In this document: positions 1-9,544 of the stretch, piece by piece
Layout of the letters: every line of letters begins with the position of its first letter
How positions within the stretch are numbered: the stretch's first letter is position 1
Source: Xanthomonas rydalmerensis
Lineage (GTDB): Bacteria > Pseudomonadota > Gammaproteobacteria > Xanthomonadales > Xanthomonadaceae
NCBI RefSeq assembly: GCF_033170385.1
Contig: NZ_CP126170.1
Span: 343,501 to 407,500 of the forward strand
Direction of reading: 5' to 3'
Length of the DNA stretch: 64,000 bases
Notes under the pieces: generated by a model
Told to the model about the DNA's origin: nothing
The model's input: the letters and a program-made list of their open reading frames with translations, nothing else
The model's database searches: none
Made by a program: the position numbers and the translations under genes

Positions 1-342
1 CGCGTTCCAGGTGTCGGTGCATGGCGACCTGGCCAACTGGAGCACCGGTGCGGCCGATGCCATCCCCGCGGTCGGCGGCGCGATGGATCTGGCGATCGGC
101 GCCAAGCAGGTCTACGTGATGATGGAACTGCTGACCAAGCGCGGCGAGCCCAAGCTGGTGAGCGCGTGCAGCTATCCGCTGACCGGGCTGCGCTGCGTGT
201 CGCGGGTGTATACCGACCTGGGCGTGTTCGCGCTCGGGCCGGACGGCGCGCGCGTGCTCGAACTGGTCGAGGGCGTGAGCCTGGACGACCTGCGCCAGGC
301 CACCGGGCTGGCGCTGACCCTGGCCGATTCCACGGAGGCGGC

Positions 343-346
<4 letters not shown>
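1..346 (+). CDS. pcaJ: 3-oxoacid/3-oxoadipate CoA-transferase subunit B, 3' end only
   Basis: This is the C-terminal part of the beta subunit of a CoA-transferase. It is open to the left edge of the window and ends at a TGA. The visible 114 residues contain the family's [10 protein letters not shown] segment and the CSYPLTG stretch typical of the PcaJ/ScoB type. The enzyme moves CoA from succinyl-CoA to 3-oxoadipate, the step before thiolysis. The stop codon overlaps the start of pcaF by four bases (ATGA), so the two are probably translationally coupled. The alpha subunit (pcaI) should lie just outside the window. The 3-oxoadipate specificity is inferred from context; the family also uses acetoacetate. 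Confidence 0.9.
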
Positions 347-1551
<1,205 letters not shown>

Positions 1552-1636
1552 CCGCTCGCCCATCGACGCTGCGCCCCGCACGCCGGCATCATTCTTCCAG
1601 CCAACCGGCTCCGCACGGAGCCAGCGAGACCGCACG

Positions 1637-2356
1637 ATGCACGACGACACCCCCATCGATCCCCTGCTCGGCTATCGCCGCCCGTACCCGGGCACGCAAC
1701 CGGCCTATCTGCATCCGCCCTACGCCTCCACCGGCGCGCGCGGCCCGATCCGCGATCCGATCGCGATTCCGCTGACCCTGTCCGAGGCCACCGGCCCGAC
1801 CCTGGACCGCACCACCCTGGGCGACCATGCGGCCGATCTCACCGCCGGCTTCCCCGGCGCGCCGTTGGGCGAGCGCATCATCGTCAGCGGGCGCCTGCTC
1901 GACGAGAACGGCAAGCCGGTGCGCAACAGCGTGGTCGAGGTGTGGCAGTGCAACGCCGCCGGCCGCTACCTGCATGCCGGCGACCAGCACGACGCGCCGC
2001 TGGATCCCAACTTCACCGGCACCGGCCAGGTGCTGACCGACGACCACGGCCGCTACCGCTTCACCACCATCAAGCCGGGCGCGTATCCGTGGCGCAACCA
2101 CTACAACGCCTGGCGCCCGGCGCACATCCACTTCTCGCTGCACGGCGACGGCATCGGCCAGCGCCTGGTCACGCAGATGTATTTCCCCGGCGATCCGTTG
2201 CTGGCGTTCGACCCGATCTTCAACTGCGTGGAGGATCCCAAGGCACGCGAGCGCATGGTCTCCGCGTTCGACTGGGAGAACACCGCCAACGAGTTCGCGC
2301 TGGGCTACCGGTTCGACATCGTCCTGCGCGGACGCAAGCAGACCCCTTGGGAGTGA
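1637..2356 (+). CDS. pcaH: Protocatechuate 3,4-dioxygenase beta subunit
   Basis: Beta chain of 239 residues of the intradiol dioxygenase that opens protocatechuate to 3-carboxy-cis,cis-muconate. The four non-haem Fe(III) ligands known for the family can be placed: Y111 in the GRYLHAGDQ segment, Y150 in GAYPWRN, and H163 and H165 in PAHIH. The N-terminal 60 residues hold the beta-chain-specific extension ([10 protein letters not shown]). The start at 1637 follows a GGAG-like stretch and gives the standard length. It lies 85 bases after pcaF and four bases before pcaG, its alpha partner, so the two subunits are made from one message. Confidence 0.96.
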   Translation: MHDDTPIDPLLGYRRPYPGTQPAYLHPPYASTGARGPIRDPIAIPLTLSEATGPTLDRTTLGDHAADLTAGFPGAPLGERIIVSGRLLDENGKPVRNSVVEVWQCNAAGRYLHAGDQHDAPLDPNFTGTGQVLTDDHGRYRFTTIKPGAYPWRNHYNAWRPAHIHFSLHGDGIGQRLVTQMYFPGDPLLAFDPIFNCVEDPKARERMVSAFDWENTANEFALGYRFDIVLRGRKQTPWE

Positions 2357-2360
2357 GGCG

Positions 2361-2918
2361 ATGAGTTTCCAGGCAACCCCTTCGCAGACGGTCGGCCCCT
2401 ACTACCGTATCGGGCTGGAGCCGCTGTACCGCACCGAGATCGCGCCGGCGCAGGCGCAGGGCACTCACGTGGAAATCGCCGGCAGCGTGTTCGACGGCAA
2501 CGGTGCGCCGGTCGGCGATGCGCTGCTGGAGATCTGGCAGGCCGATGCCGCCGGCATCTACGACCATGCCGCCGATCCGCGCCGCGGCGAGCACGATCCG
2601 GCCTTCCACGGCTGGGGCCGGGTGCCGACCGACGCGCAGGGCCGTTTCGCCTTCCGCACGGTCAAGCCCGGCCGTGTCGCCGGGCCCAGGGGCCTGCAGG
2701 CGCCGCACCTGGTGGTGCTGGTGTTCATGCGCGGCCTGCTGCGCGCCGCGCCGACGCGGCTGTACTTCGGCGACGACGACCTGGACGGCGACGCGATCCT
2801 GGCGCAGGTGCCGGCCGAGCGCCGCGCCACCCTGGTCGCGCAACCGCTGGCGGCGCACCGCTACCAGTGGGACGTGCGCATGCAGGGCGAGCACGAGACC
2901 GTGTTCTTCCGCTATTGA
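2361..2918 (+). CDS. pcaG: Protocatechuate 3,4-dioxygenase alpha subunit
   Basis: Alpha chain of 185 residues. It starts with the family hallmark TPSQTVGPYYRIG and carries the intradiol ring-cleavage beta-sandwich (EIWQADAAGIY, GRFAFRTVKPG, LVVLVFMRG). The alpha chain lacks the full iron ligand set and completes the active site contributed by PcaH. It starts four bases after the pcaH stop, with GGAGTGAGGCG upstream as a ribosome binding site. The product, 3-carboxymuconate, is the substrate of the next gene, pcaB. Confidence 0.95.
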   Translation: MSFQATPSQTVGPYYRIGLEPLYRTEIAPAQAQGTHVEIAGSVFDGNGAPVGDALLEIWQADAAGIYDHAADPRRGEHDPAFHGWGRVPTDAQGRFAFRTVKPGRVAGPRGLQAPHLVVLVFMRGLLRAAPTRLYFGDDDLDGDAILAQVPAERRATLVAQPLAAHRYQWDVRMQGEHETVFFRY

Positions 2919-2985
2919 GCGCGACAGACATGTTGCACAGGCCGCAGCGGTTACCCTGCTTGACCTCTCCACCGCGTACGAACCG

Positions 2986-4338
2986 ATGAGCGTGTCCGAG
3001 TCCCTGTTGCGTCCATTGTTCGGCGATCCGATCGTCGATGCGGCCTTCGACGATCGCGCCCGCCTGCAGGCCATGCTCGACGTGGAAGCGGCGCTGGCGC
3101 GCGCGCAGGCGCGTTGCGGGGTGATCCCGGCCAGCGCGGTGGCACCGATCGCCGCCGCCTGCGATGCCGCGCGCTACGACCTGGCGGCGCTCGCCGCCGC
3201 CACCGCGCTGGCCGGCAATCCGGCGATCCCCCTGGTCAAGGCGCTCACCGCGCAGGTCGCCGCCGCCGATGAAGACGCCGCGCGTTGGGTGCACTGGGGC
3301 GCGACCAGCCAGGACATCATCGACAGCGGCGCGGTGCTGCAGTTGCGCGCCGCGCTCGACCGCGTGGAGGCGCAACTGGAGGCGCTGTGCGCGGCGCTGG
3401 CAGCACTGGCGCAGCGCGAGCGCGACACCGGCCTGCCCGGGCGCACCCTGTTGCAGCAGGCGGTGCCGGTGACCTTCGGACTGAAGGCGGCAGGCTGGCT
3501 GGACGCGCTGCAGCGCAGCCGCCGGCGCCTGCGCGCGCTGCGCGAGGATGCGTTGGTGCTGCAGTTCGGCGGCGCCGCCGGCACCCTGGCCGCGCTGCAG
3601 TCGCAGGGCCTGGCCGTGGCCGAGGCCCTGGCCGCGGAACTGCGCCTGCCGTTGCCGGCGCTGCCCTGGCACGCGGCGCGCGACCGCATCGGCGAGATCG
3701 GCGCGGCGTTCGCGTTGCTGGCCGGCAGCCTGGGCAAGATCGGCCGCGACGTTGCCCTGCTGATGCAGTCGGAAGTGGCCGAGGCGTTCGAACCGGCCGC
3801 GGCAGGCAAGGGCGGTTCCTCGGCGATGCCGCACAAGCGCAATCCGGTCGGCTGCGTGGTCGCCATCGCCGCGGCCACGCGCGCGCCCGGCCTGCTGGCG
3901 ATCTTGTTCGCTGCGCTGCCGCAGGAACACGAGCGCGCGGTCGGCGGCTGGCACGCCGAATGGGAAACCCTGCCGGAGTTGGTCCGCTTGAGCGCCGGCA
4001 GCCTGGCCCAGGTGCGCGTGCTGATCGAGGGCCTGGAACTGGACCGCGCGCGCATGGCCGCGCATCTGGACAGCCACGGCGGCCTGCTCTACGCCGAGGC
4101 GGTGGCGGTGACCCTGGCCGCGCACCTGGGCAAGGCCGCCGCGCACGCGCTGGTGGAATCGGCGGTGCGCCGCGCGCTGGCCACGCGGCAGCACCTGCGC
4201 GCGGTGCTGGCCGAGGAGCCGCAGGTGAGTGCGGTGCTGACACCGGCGGATCTGGATGCGCTGTTCGCCAGCGACAGCTGGCGCGGCATGGCCACGGTGT
4301 GGATCGAGCGCGTGCTCGCCGCGCAGGCGCGCGCGTGA
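2986..4338 (+). CDS. pcaB: 3-carboxy-cis,cis-muconate cycloisomerase
   Basis: Fumarase/aspartase-superfamily enzyme of 450 residues that lactonises 3-carboxymuconate to 4-carboxymuconolactone. The superfamily signature GSSAMPHKRNP lies at about residues 277-287, and the upstream TSQDIIDSG segment at about 107-115. The family is normally 350-450 residues, so this is a full-length long form. The start at 2986 (MSVSESLLRPLFGD) was chosen because the protein becomes family-like there; upstream in-frame codons are the shadow of pcaG. A gap of 67 bases separates it from pcaG. Adenylosuccinate lyases share the signature, but the pca context decides the assignment. Confidence 0.94.
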   Translation: MSVSESLLRPLFGDPIVDAAFDDRARLQAMLDVEAALARAQARCGVIPASAVAPIAAACDAARYDLAALAAATALAGNPAIPLVKALTAQVAAADEDAARWVHWGATSQDIIDSGAVLQLRAALDRVEAQLEALCAALAALAQRERDTGLPGRTLLQQAVPVTFGLKAAGWLDALQRSRRRLRALREDALVLQFGGAAGTLAALQSQGLAVAEALAAELRLPLPALPWHAARDRIGEIGAAFALLAGSLGKIGRDVALLMQSEVAEAFEPAAAGKGGSSAMPHKRNPVGCVVAIAAATRAPGLLAILFAALPQEHERAVGGWHAEWETLPELVRLSAGSLAQVRVLIEGLELDRARMAAHLDSHGGLLYAEAVAVTLAAHLGKAAAHALVESAVRRALATRQHLRAVLAEEPQVSAVLTPADLDALFASDSWRGMATVWIERVLAAQARA

Positions 4339-4450
4339 GCCGCCGCGCCGTGCCTGTCTGCCGCAGCGTCGGCGACACGTTCTAGACTTGCCGGTGCCGC
4401 GCGGTTCCATGCCGTGGCGGCCCAATCCATCTTCCAAGCGAGCGCCGACC

Positions 4451-5230
4451 ATGCCGATCCTCGACCTGCCCACGCATCGTCTGCATTACCGCATCGACGG
4501 CAGCGAAGGCCGTCCGTGGCTGACCCTTTGCAATTCGCTCGGCACCGACCTGCACATGTGGGACGCGCAGATCGCGGCGCTGGCCCAGCATTTCCGCGTG
4601 CTGCGCTACGACCGTCGCGGCCACGGCGCCTCCACCGCCGCGCCGGCGCCGTACGCCATGGCCGATCTCGGCGGCGACGTGCTGGCGCTCTGGGATGCGC
4701 TGTCGATCGAACGCAGCCATTTCTGCGGCCTGTCGATCGGCGGGCTGACCGGGCAGTGGCTGGGCCTGCACGCCGGCGAGCGCCTGCTCAGCCTGACCCT
4801 GTGCGCCACCGCGGCCAGGATCGGCAGCGCCGAGAGCTGGCAGGCGCGCATCGACCAGGTCCGCGCCGAGGGACTGGCGCCGCTGTGCGAGGGCACGCGC
4901 ACGCGCTGGTTCACCCCGGCCTTCGCCGAGGCGCAGCCGGCCACCGTCGAGGCGATCCTGGACAGCTTCCGCGCCACCGACGCGCAGGCCTACATCGGCT
5001 GCTGCCAGGCGCTGGCCGAGGCCGACTTCCGCGAGCGCCTGGGCGAGATCCGCGTGCCGGTGCTGGCCGTGGCCGGGCATGACGATCCGGTGTGTCCGCC
5101 TGCCGAGTTGCAGGCCATCGCCGCACAGGTGGCGCAGGGCGAGTACGCCGAAGTGCATGGCCGCCACCTGTGCAACGTGGAGTCGCCGCACGCCTTCAAC
5201 GACGCGCTGCTGCGCTTCCTGCTGCAGTAG
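4451..5230 (+). CDS. pcaD: 3-oxoadipate enol-lactonase
   Basis: Alpha/beta hydrolase of 259 residues that hydrolyses 3-oxoadipate enol-lactone to 3-oxoadipate. The catalytic triad can be placed: S95 in GLSIGG, an aspartate in AGHDDPV near residue 211, and H239 in GRHLCNVE. The oxyanion region NSLGTDLHMWD near residue 28 is typical of PcaD. It is separate from PcaC here, whereas some bacteria carry a fused PcaL. It lies 112 bases downstream of pcaB and 39 bases before pcaC. Confidence 0.94.
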   Translation: MPILDLPTHRLHYRIDGSEGRPWLTLCNSLGTDLHMWDAQIAALAQHFRVLRYDRRGHGASTAAPAPYAMADLGGDVLALWDALSIERSHFCGLSIGGLTGQWLGLHAGERLLSLTLCATAARIGSAESWQARIDQVRAEGLAPLCEGTRTRWFTPAFAEAQPATVEAILDSFRATDAQAYIGCCQALAEADFRERLGEIRVPVLAVAGHDDPVCPPAELQAIAAQVAQGEYAEVHGRHLCNVESPHAFNDALLRFLLQ

Positions 5231-5269
5231 AGCGCGCCTGCCTTTCCCCACGTTTCAGGAGTCGACCCG

Positions 5270-5662
5270 ATGGACGAGAACGAACGCTACGCCGCCGGCC
5301 TGCAGGTACGCCGCGCCGTGCTCGGCGATGCCCACGTCGACCGCTCGCTGGCCGCGCGCACGCCGTTCACCGAGGAGTTTCAGGAGTTCATCACCCGCAC
5401 CGCCTGGGGCACGGTGTGGACCCGGGAGGGCCTGCCGCGGCACACGCGTTCGCTGCTGACCCTGGCGATGATGGTGGCGCGCGGCCACGACGAGGAGTTC
5501 AAGTTGCACGTGCGCGCGGCGCGCAACAACGGCGTCAGTGCCGACGAGATCAAGGAAGTGCTGCTGCAGGCGGCGATCTATTGCGGTGTGCCGGCGGCCA
5601 ACCATGCCTTCGCCCTGGCCGCGCCGATCCTGGCCGAGCAGGCCGCCGAGGGCGGCGCCTAG
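5270..5662 (+). CDS. pcaC: 4-carboxymuconolactone decarboxylase
   Basis: Protein of 130 residues of the carboxymuconolactone decarboxylase (AhpD-like) family, which turns 4-carboxymuconolactone into 3-oxoadipate enol-lactone. The segments RTAWGTVWTREGL, RSLLTLAMMVARG and a tail of the EIKEVLLQAAIYCGVPAAN type are characteristic of PcaC. There is no CxxC peroxidase motif as in AhpD, which supports the decarboxylase role. CAGGAG lies 8-10 bases before the start. This is the last gene of the plus-strand pca run; the next gene faces it. Confidence 0.95.
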   Translation: MDENERYAAGLQVRRAVLGDAHVDRSLAARTPFTEEFQEFITRTAWGTVWTREGLPRHTRSLLTLAMMVARGHDEEFKLHVRAARNNGVSADEIKEVLLQAAIYCGVPAANHAFALAAPILAEQAAEGGA

Positions 5663-5676
5663 AGCGCGCAGCGCTC
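5662..5676. terminator. Short hairpin between convergent genes
   Basis: A perfect 6-bp stem (GAGCGC/GCGCTC) with a 3-base loop sits in the 17-base space between the pcaC stop and the stop of the convergent HxlR-type gene. There is no run of T on either side, so an intrinsic terminator role is only possible. Confidence 0.3.
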
Positions 5677-5679
5677 CGC

Positions 5680-6126
5680 TCAGCGCACCTTACGCACTTC
5701 GGTGTCGGCCGGGCGCAGCCGCGTCCCGTCGGCGGCGCGCGGCTGCATGCGCGCGACCGGCTTGCCGCTGCGCGTGTCGATCAACGCCGAATGGCGCTCG
5801 CCGTGGTCGAACAGATGCCGTTCGCCCCACTGCCGCAGCGCCAGCACCACCGCGAACAGGTCCTCGCCCTTGGCGCTCAGCGCGTACTCGCGGTAGGCGC
5901 TGCCGTCGGACGCTTCGCGCGTCTCCAGGATGCCGGCTTCGACCAGCTTGCGCAGCCGGTCGGCCAGGATGTTGCGCGCCATGCCCAGGCTGCGCTGGAA
6001 GTCGCCGAAGCGACGCACGCCATCGAAGGCATCGCGCACGATCAGCAGCGACCAGCGGTCGCCGATCAGGTCGGCGCTGCGCGCCACCGGGCAGGGCGAA
6101 GCGGGTATGGCAGGGCGGGACGGCAT
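5680..6126 (-). CDS. HxlR-family winged-helix transcriptional regulator
   Basis: DNA-binding protein of 148 residues. The HxlR domain spans roughly residues 12-105, with the family pattern ARSADLIGDRWSLLIVRDA at the start, the recognition-helix region FGDFQRSLGMARNILADRLRKL, and the wing ILETREASDGSAYREY. HxlR proteins are usually 100-150 residues, so it is full length, with a 40-residue tail of unknown role. It is divergent from an MFS transporter gene across 105 bases that contain overlapping inverted repeats, so control of that transporter and of itself is the likely job. The ligand is unknown. It converges on pcaC but nothing directly ties it to the pca genes. Confidence 0.88.
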   Translation of the reverse strand: MPSRPAIPASPCPVARSADLIGDRWSLLIVRDAFDGVRRFGDFQRSLGMARNILADRLRKLVEAGILETREASDGSAYREYALSAKGEDLFAVVLALRQWGERHLFDHGERHSALIDTRSGKPVARMQPRAADGTRLRPADTEVRKVR

Positions 6127-6187
6127 CGGCGTTCCAGGCAGGCGCTCGGCGGTAGTGGTTGCATTTTAAAACCTATCGGCCTAGCCT

Positions 6188-6209
6188 GAAACAAGTTTCG
6201 TTTTGAAAC
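6188..6209. promoter_or_regulatory. Overlapping inverted repeats, candidate HxlR operator
   Basis: Two inverted repeats share the arm GTTTC: GAAAC-N2-GTTTC (6188-6199) and GTTTC-N5-GAAAC (6195-6209). They lie 22-44 bases before the MFS start, in an AT-rich patch that also holds TTTTAAAA at 6164. The position between the divergent regulator and transporter genes suggests the regulator's binding site. This is inference from pattern and position only. Confidence 0.5.
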
Positions 6210-6231
6210 CGGAACAGGCGAGCCATCGATC

Positions 6232-7536
6232 ATGCAATCCGTCACCGCTGCGCCCGCCATGCCGCGGCGCCTGGTCTGGCTGTTCGCCATCGCCAGCGGC
6301 CTGAGCGTGGCCAATGTCTACTACGCGCAGCCGCTGCTGGACGCGCTGGCGGTGGACTTCGGCATCCGCCCGGCGGCAGTGGGCGGCGTGGTCAGCGCGG
6401 CCCAGATCGGCTGCGCGCTGGCCCTGCTGTTGCTGGTGCCGCTGGGTGACCTGGTGGAGCGCCGCCGCCTGATGGCGGTGCAGGCGCTGGGGCTGGTCGC
6501 GACGCTGGTGGTGGTGAGCGTGGCGCGGTCGGCGCCGGTATTACTGGCCGGCATGCTCGCTGTCGGCCTGCTGGGCACGGCGATGACCCAGGGCTTGATC
6601 GCCTACGCCGCCAGCGCCGCGGCGCCGCAGGAGCAAGGGCGGGTGGTCGGTGCGGCGCAGGGCGGTGTGTTCATCGGCCTGTTGCTGGCGCGGGTGTTTG
6701 CCGGCGGGGTCAGCGAACTGGCCGGCTGGCGCGGGGTCTATGCCGGCGCCGCGGCGCTGATGCTGGCGCTCGCGTGGCCGCTGTGGCGTTGGTTGCCGGC
6801 ACTGCCGGTACCGCTGCAACCGCTGCCGTATCCGCGCCTGATCATGTCCATGCTGACGCTGCTGCGGCAGGAGCGCGTGCTGCAGGTACGTGGCGTGCTG
6901 GCGCTGCTGATGTTCGCGGCGTTCAACATCTTCTGGAGCGCGCTGGTGCTGCCGCTGCGCGCGCCGCCCTATGCGTTTTCGCACCTTGCCATCGGCGCCT
7001 TCGGCCTGGTCGGCGTGGTCGGGGCGCTGGCGGCCGCGCGCGCCGGGCACTGGGCCGACCGCGGCCATGCCCAGCGCACCAGCGCCGCGGCGCTGGTGGT
7101 GTTGGTGCTTGCGTGGTGGCCGTTGTCGCAGTTGCAGCAGTCGCTGGCCGCGCTGGTGCTGGGAATCGTCCTGCTCGACCTGGCCGGGCAGGCGCTGCAC
7201 GTCACCAGCCAGAGCATGATCCTGCGTCGCCGGCCGCAGGCGCACGGCCGGTTGATCGGCCTGTACATGCTGTTCTACGCGGTGGGCAGCGGACTGGGCG
7301 CGATCGCGACGACCGCGACCTACGCGCAGGCCGGCTGGGCGGGCGTGTGTCGCCTGGGGGCGGCGGTCAGCCTGCTGGCGTTGCTGTTCTGGTGGGCGAC
7401 GCGGCGGGTTGGCGCGGCGTCGGTGGCGCTCAGTCCAGCACCCGGCTCAACTGCTGCGCCGCATGCCGCAGCGCCGGCAGCACCGTGCTCTGCAGGCTGC
7501 CCAGGGTCATGCGCGCCACCGAGCTGCCGACGTTGA
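6232..7536 (+). CDS. MFS transporter
   Basis: Major facilitator of 434 residues with about 12 hydrophobic segments. The first helix reads LVWLFAIASGLSVANVYYAQPLLDAL, and the loop 2-3 signature region is GDLVERRRLM. It is probably a drug/proton antiporter-type exporter in the inner membrane, substrate unknown. It is divergent from an HxlR regulator that probably controls it. The last 35 or so residues, after RRVGAAS, are proline/alanine/cysteine-rich and not membrane-like. They are encoded where the gene runs antisense over the 3' end of the IclR gene (107-base overlap), so the natural stop may have been lost recently. Confidence 0.88.
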   Translation: MQSVTAAPAMPRRLVWLFAIASGLSVANVYYAQPLLDALAVDFGIRPAAVGGVVSAAQIGCALALLLLVPLGDLVERRRLMAVQALGLVATLVVVSVARSAPVLLAGMLAVGLLGTAMTQGLIAYAASAAAPQEQGRVVGAAQGGVFIGLLLARVFAGGVSELAGWRGVYAGAAALMLALAWPLWRWLPALPVPLQPLPYPRLIMSMLTLLRQERVLQVRGVLALLMFAAFNIFWSALVLPLRAPPYAFSHLAIGAFGLVGVVGALAAARAGHWADRGHAQRTSAAALVVLVLAWWPLSQLQQSLAALVLGIVLLDLAGQALHVTSQSMILRRRPQAHGRLIGLYMLFYAVGSGLGAIATTATYAQAGWAGVCRLGAAVSLLALLFWWATRRVGAASVALSPAPGSTAAPHAAAPAAPCSAGCPGSCAPPSCRR

Positions 7537-8299
7537 GCGCGGCGACCACACGGTCCTGGCGGTTGCGCACCGGCACCGCCACCGAACGCAGGCCGATCTC
7601 CAGTTCCTGGTCAACCACCGCATGGCCGTCGCGCTGCACACGCTCGAGCAGGGCCTGGAACTGCGCGCGGTCGGTGACGGTGCGTTCGGTGCGCGGACGC
7701 AGCGGGTTGCGCTCCAGGTAGCTGTTCAAGGTGTCGCCCGGCTGCGCCGCCAGCAGCACCCGGCCCATCGAGGTGCAGTACGCCGGCAGGCGGCTGCCGG
7801 CGCGCAGGCCGATCGACATGATCCGCACCGTCTCCGCCCGCGCCACGTACAGCAGGTCGTCGCCGTCGAGTACGCCCAGCGAACAGGACTCGTGCAGGGT
7901 GTCGCGCAGCGCATCCAGCACCGGCTGCGCCGCCACCGACAGGGCGGCGGTGGACAGGTAGCCGCTGCCGATGCCCAGCGCGCGCGGCAACAGCACGTAG
8001 CCGCGGCCATGGGTGCCGGCGTAACCGAGCTTCTCCAGCGTGTACAGCACGCGCCGCACCGCCGCGCGCGGGATGCCGGTGTCGGCGCTGAGCTGGGCCA
8101 TGCTGACATCGCGGCTGTGCTGGCCGAAGGCGCTGAGCACGGCCAAGCCGCGCGCCAGCGAGGTCATGAAGTTCGGGTCGCCTTCGCATTCGCCGATGCG
8201 CCGCATCAGTTCCGCGGCCAGGCCGCGCTCGGGCGGGGTGGGAGCGGTGGCGGCGCGCGCGGTGCGGCGTGCGCGAGGGGGACGCGGGGAATCGGACAT
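7430..8299 (-). CDS. pcaR: IclR-family regulator, PcaR/PcaU/PobR type
   Basis: Regulator of 289 residues. An N-terminal winged helix (about residues 45-105: DPNFMTSLARGLAVLSAF, then VSMAQLSADTGIPRAAVRRVLYTLEKLGY) is followed by an IclR effector domain with SCSLGVLDGDDLLYVAR and SIGLRAGSRLPAYCTSMGRVLLA, the pattern of PcaR, PcaU and PobR. Members activate pca or pob genes when bound to beta-ketoadipate, protocatechuate or 4-hydroxybenzoate. Start chosen at 8299 (MSDSPRPP); an upstream in-frame ATG adds 33 low-complexity residues without support. The closeness to pcaHGBDC favours the pca regulon, but PobR cannot be excluded, so the symbol is tentative. Its 3' end overlaps the MFS gene by 107 bases. 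Confidence 0.8.
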   Translation of the reverse strand: MSDSPRPPRARRTARAATAPTPPERGLAAELMRRIGECEGDPNFMTSLARGLAVLSAFGQHSRDVSMAQLSADTGIPRAAVRRVLYTLEKLGYAGTHGRGYVLLPRALGIGSGYLSTAALSVAAQPVLDALRDTLHESCSLGVLDGDDLLYVARAETVRIMSIGLRAGSRLPAYCTSMGRVLLAAQPGDTLNSYLERNPLRPRTERTVTDRAQFQALLERVQRDGHAVVDQELEIGLRSVAVPVRNRQDRVVAALNVGSSVARMTLGSLQSTVLPALRHAAQQLSRVLD

Positions 8300-8413
8300 G
8301 GAAGCGGCGGCGGCGGCGATGCGTCCGATGGTAGTGGCTGCGCCTGCGGGCGTCGATGCCGCGGCGTGCATGCGCACCACAATGCCGTGCCGTGTCATCG
8401 ACCCATGCTGTCC

Positions 8414-8481
8414 GTAGGAGCGGCTTCAGCCGCGACCAAGCGTTACCGGGAACGCCCAGTCGCGGCTGAAGCCGCTCCTAC
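8414..8481. repeat. GTAG-type REP pair (inverted)
   Basis: Two copies of the 23-base element GTAGGAGCGGCTTCAGCCGCGAC lie in opposite orientation (8414-8436 and 8459-8481), 22 bases apart. Each has its own GGCTTCAGCC-type small hairpin. This is the REP family beginning with GTAG known in Stenotrophomonas and Xanthomonas and thought to be moved by REP-associated tyrosine transposases. It sits between the IclR start and the CurA-like stop. Confidence 0.9.
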
Positions 8482-8506
8482 GAGAGTCGAGTTTCGGCCC
8501 CTGGCC

Positions 8507-9544
8507 TCAGTCGCCCAGCCGCACCACCAGCTTGCCGAAGTTGCCGCCGCTCAGCATGTCGATGAAGGCCTGCGGTGCGTTCTCCAGCCCGTCCACCACG
8601 TGTTCGCGGTAGCGCACGCGGCCGTCGGCCAGCCAGGCGCCCATTTCGCGCAGGAACTCCGGATACAGCTTGACGAAGTCGCCGACGATGAAGCCGCGCA
8701 GGGTCAGGCGCTGGCGCAGGACCTGGCCCATCAGCGCCGGCAGTCGGTCCGGCCCCGGCGGCAAGGCGCCGTTGGCGTTGTAGGTGGCGATGGTGCCGCA
8801 CACCGGCACGCGCGCGAAATCGTTGAGCACCGGCAGTACCGCATCGAACACGTGGCCGCCGACGTTCTCGAAGTACACGTCGATGCCGTCGGTCGCGGCG
8901 GCGCGCAACTGCTCGGCGAAGTCCTTGGCGCGGTGGTCCAGGGCCACGTCCACGCCCAGTTCCTCGCGCAGGTAGCGGCATTTCTCCGCACCGCCAGCGA
9001 TGGCGATGACCTTCGCCCCGCGCAGCCTGGCGATCTGCGCCACCGTGGCGCCGACCGGGCCGGTGGCCGCCGCCACCGCGACGGTCTCGCCCGGCTGCGG
9101 CTTGCCGATCTCGTGCAGGCCGGCGTAGGCGGTGAAGCCAGGCATGCCGTACACGCCCAGCGCAGTGCTCGGCGGCAGCGGCGAGGCGGGATCGAGCTTG
9201 CGCCGCAGGCTGGCGCCATCGACGACCAGATGGGTCTGCCAGCCGCCGTTCTGCACCAGCACCAGATCGCCCGGCGCATGGTCGGGGGAGTTGGATTGCA
9301 GCACTTCGGCCACGGTGCTGCCGACCATGGTCTCGCCCAGTTGCACCGGCGGCGCGTAGGACGGCGCATCGCTCATGCGCCCGCGCATGTACGGGTCCAG
9401 CGACAGCCAGCGGTTGCGCAGCAGCACCTGGCCTGGTCCAGGCGGCGTCAGTGGCGCCTGTTCGGTACGGAAGTTGTCGGTGCCCGGCGTGCCCTGCGGG
9501 CGCGAGGCGAGCACGATGCGGGTGGTGTGGGTGGGGGCGGTCAT
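8507..9544 (-). CDS. curA: NADPH-dependent MDR-family reductase, CurA-like
   Basis: Zinc-free medium-chain dehydrogenase/reductase of 345 residues, the usual length of the CurA / leukotriene B4 12-hydroxydehydrogenase branch. The N-terminal segment WLSLDPYMRGRM, the nucleotide-binding glycine motif AATGPVGATVAQIARL and the DVYFENVGG segment are branch markers. It reduces C=C bonds of alpha,beta-unsaturated ketones using NADPH; the natural substrate here is unknown. The start overlaps the stop of the upstream aldo/keto reductase by four bases (ATGA), so the two redox enzymes form an operon. The symbol is a family-level assignment. Confidence 0.85.
   Translation of the reverse strand: MTAPTHTTRIVLASRPQGTPGTDNFRTEQAPLTPPGPGQVLLRNRWLSLDPYMRGRMSDAPSYAPPVQLGETMVGSTVAEVLQSNSPDHAPGDLVLVQNGGWQTHLVVDGASLRRKLDPASPLPPSTALGVYGMPGFTAYAGLHEIGKPQPGETVAVAAATGPVGATVAQIARLRGAKVIAIAGGAEKCRYLREELGVDVALDHRAKDFAEQLRAAATDGIDVYFENVGGHVFDAVLPVLNDFARVPVCGTIATYNANGALPPGPDRLPALMGQVLRQRLTLRGFIVGDFVKLYPEFLREMGAWLADGRVRYREHVVDGLENAPQAFIDMLSGGNFGKLVVRLGD

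Noticed and set aside
2725..4473. Minus-strand open frame of 582 codons over pcaB
   Set aside because: Typical GC-skew shadow; pcaB on the other strand has all family motifs.
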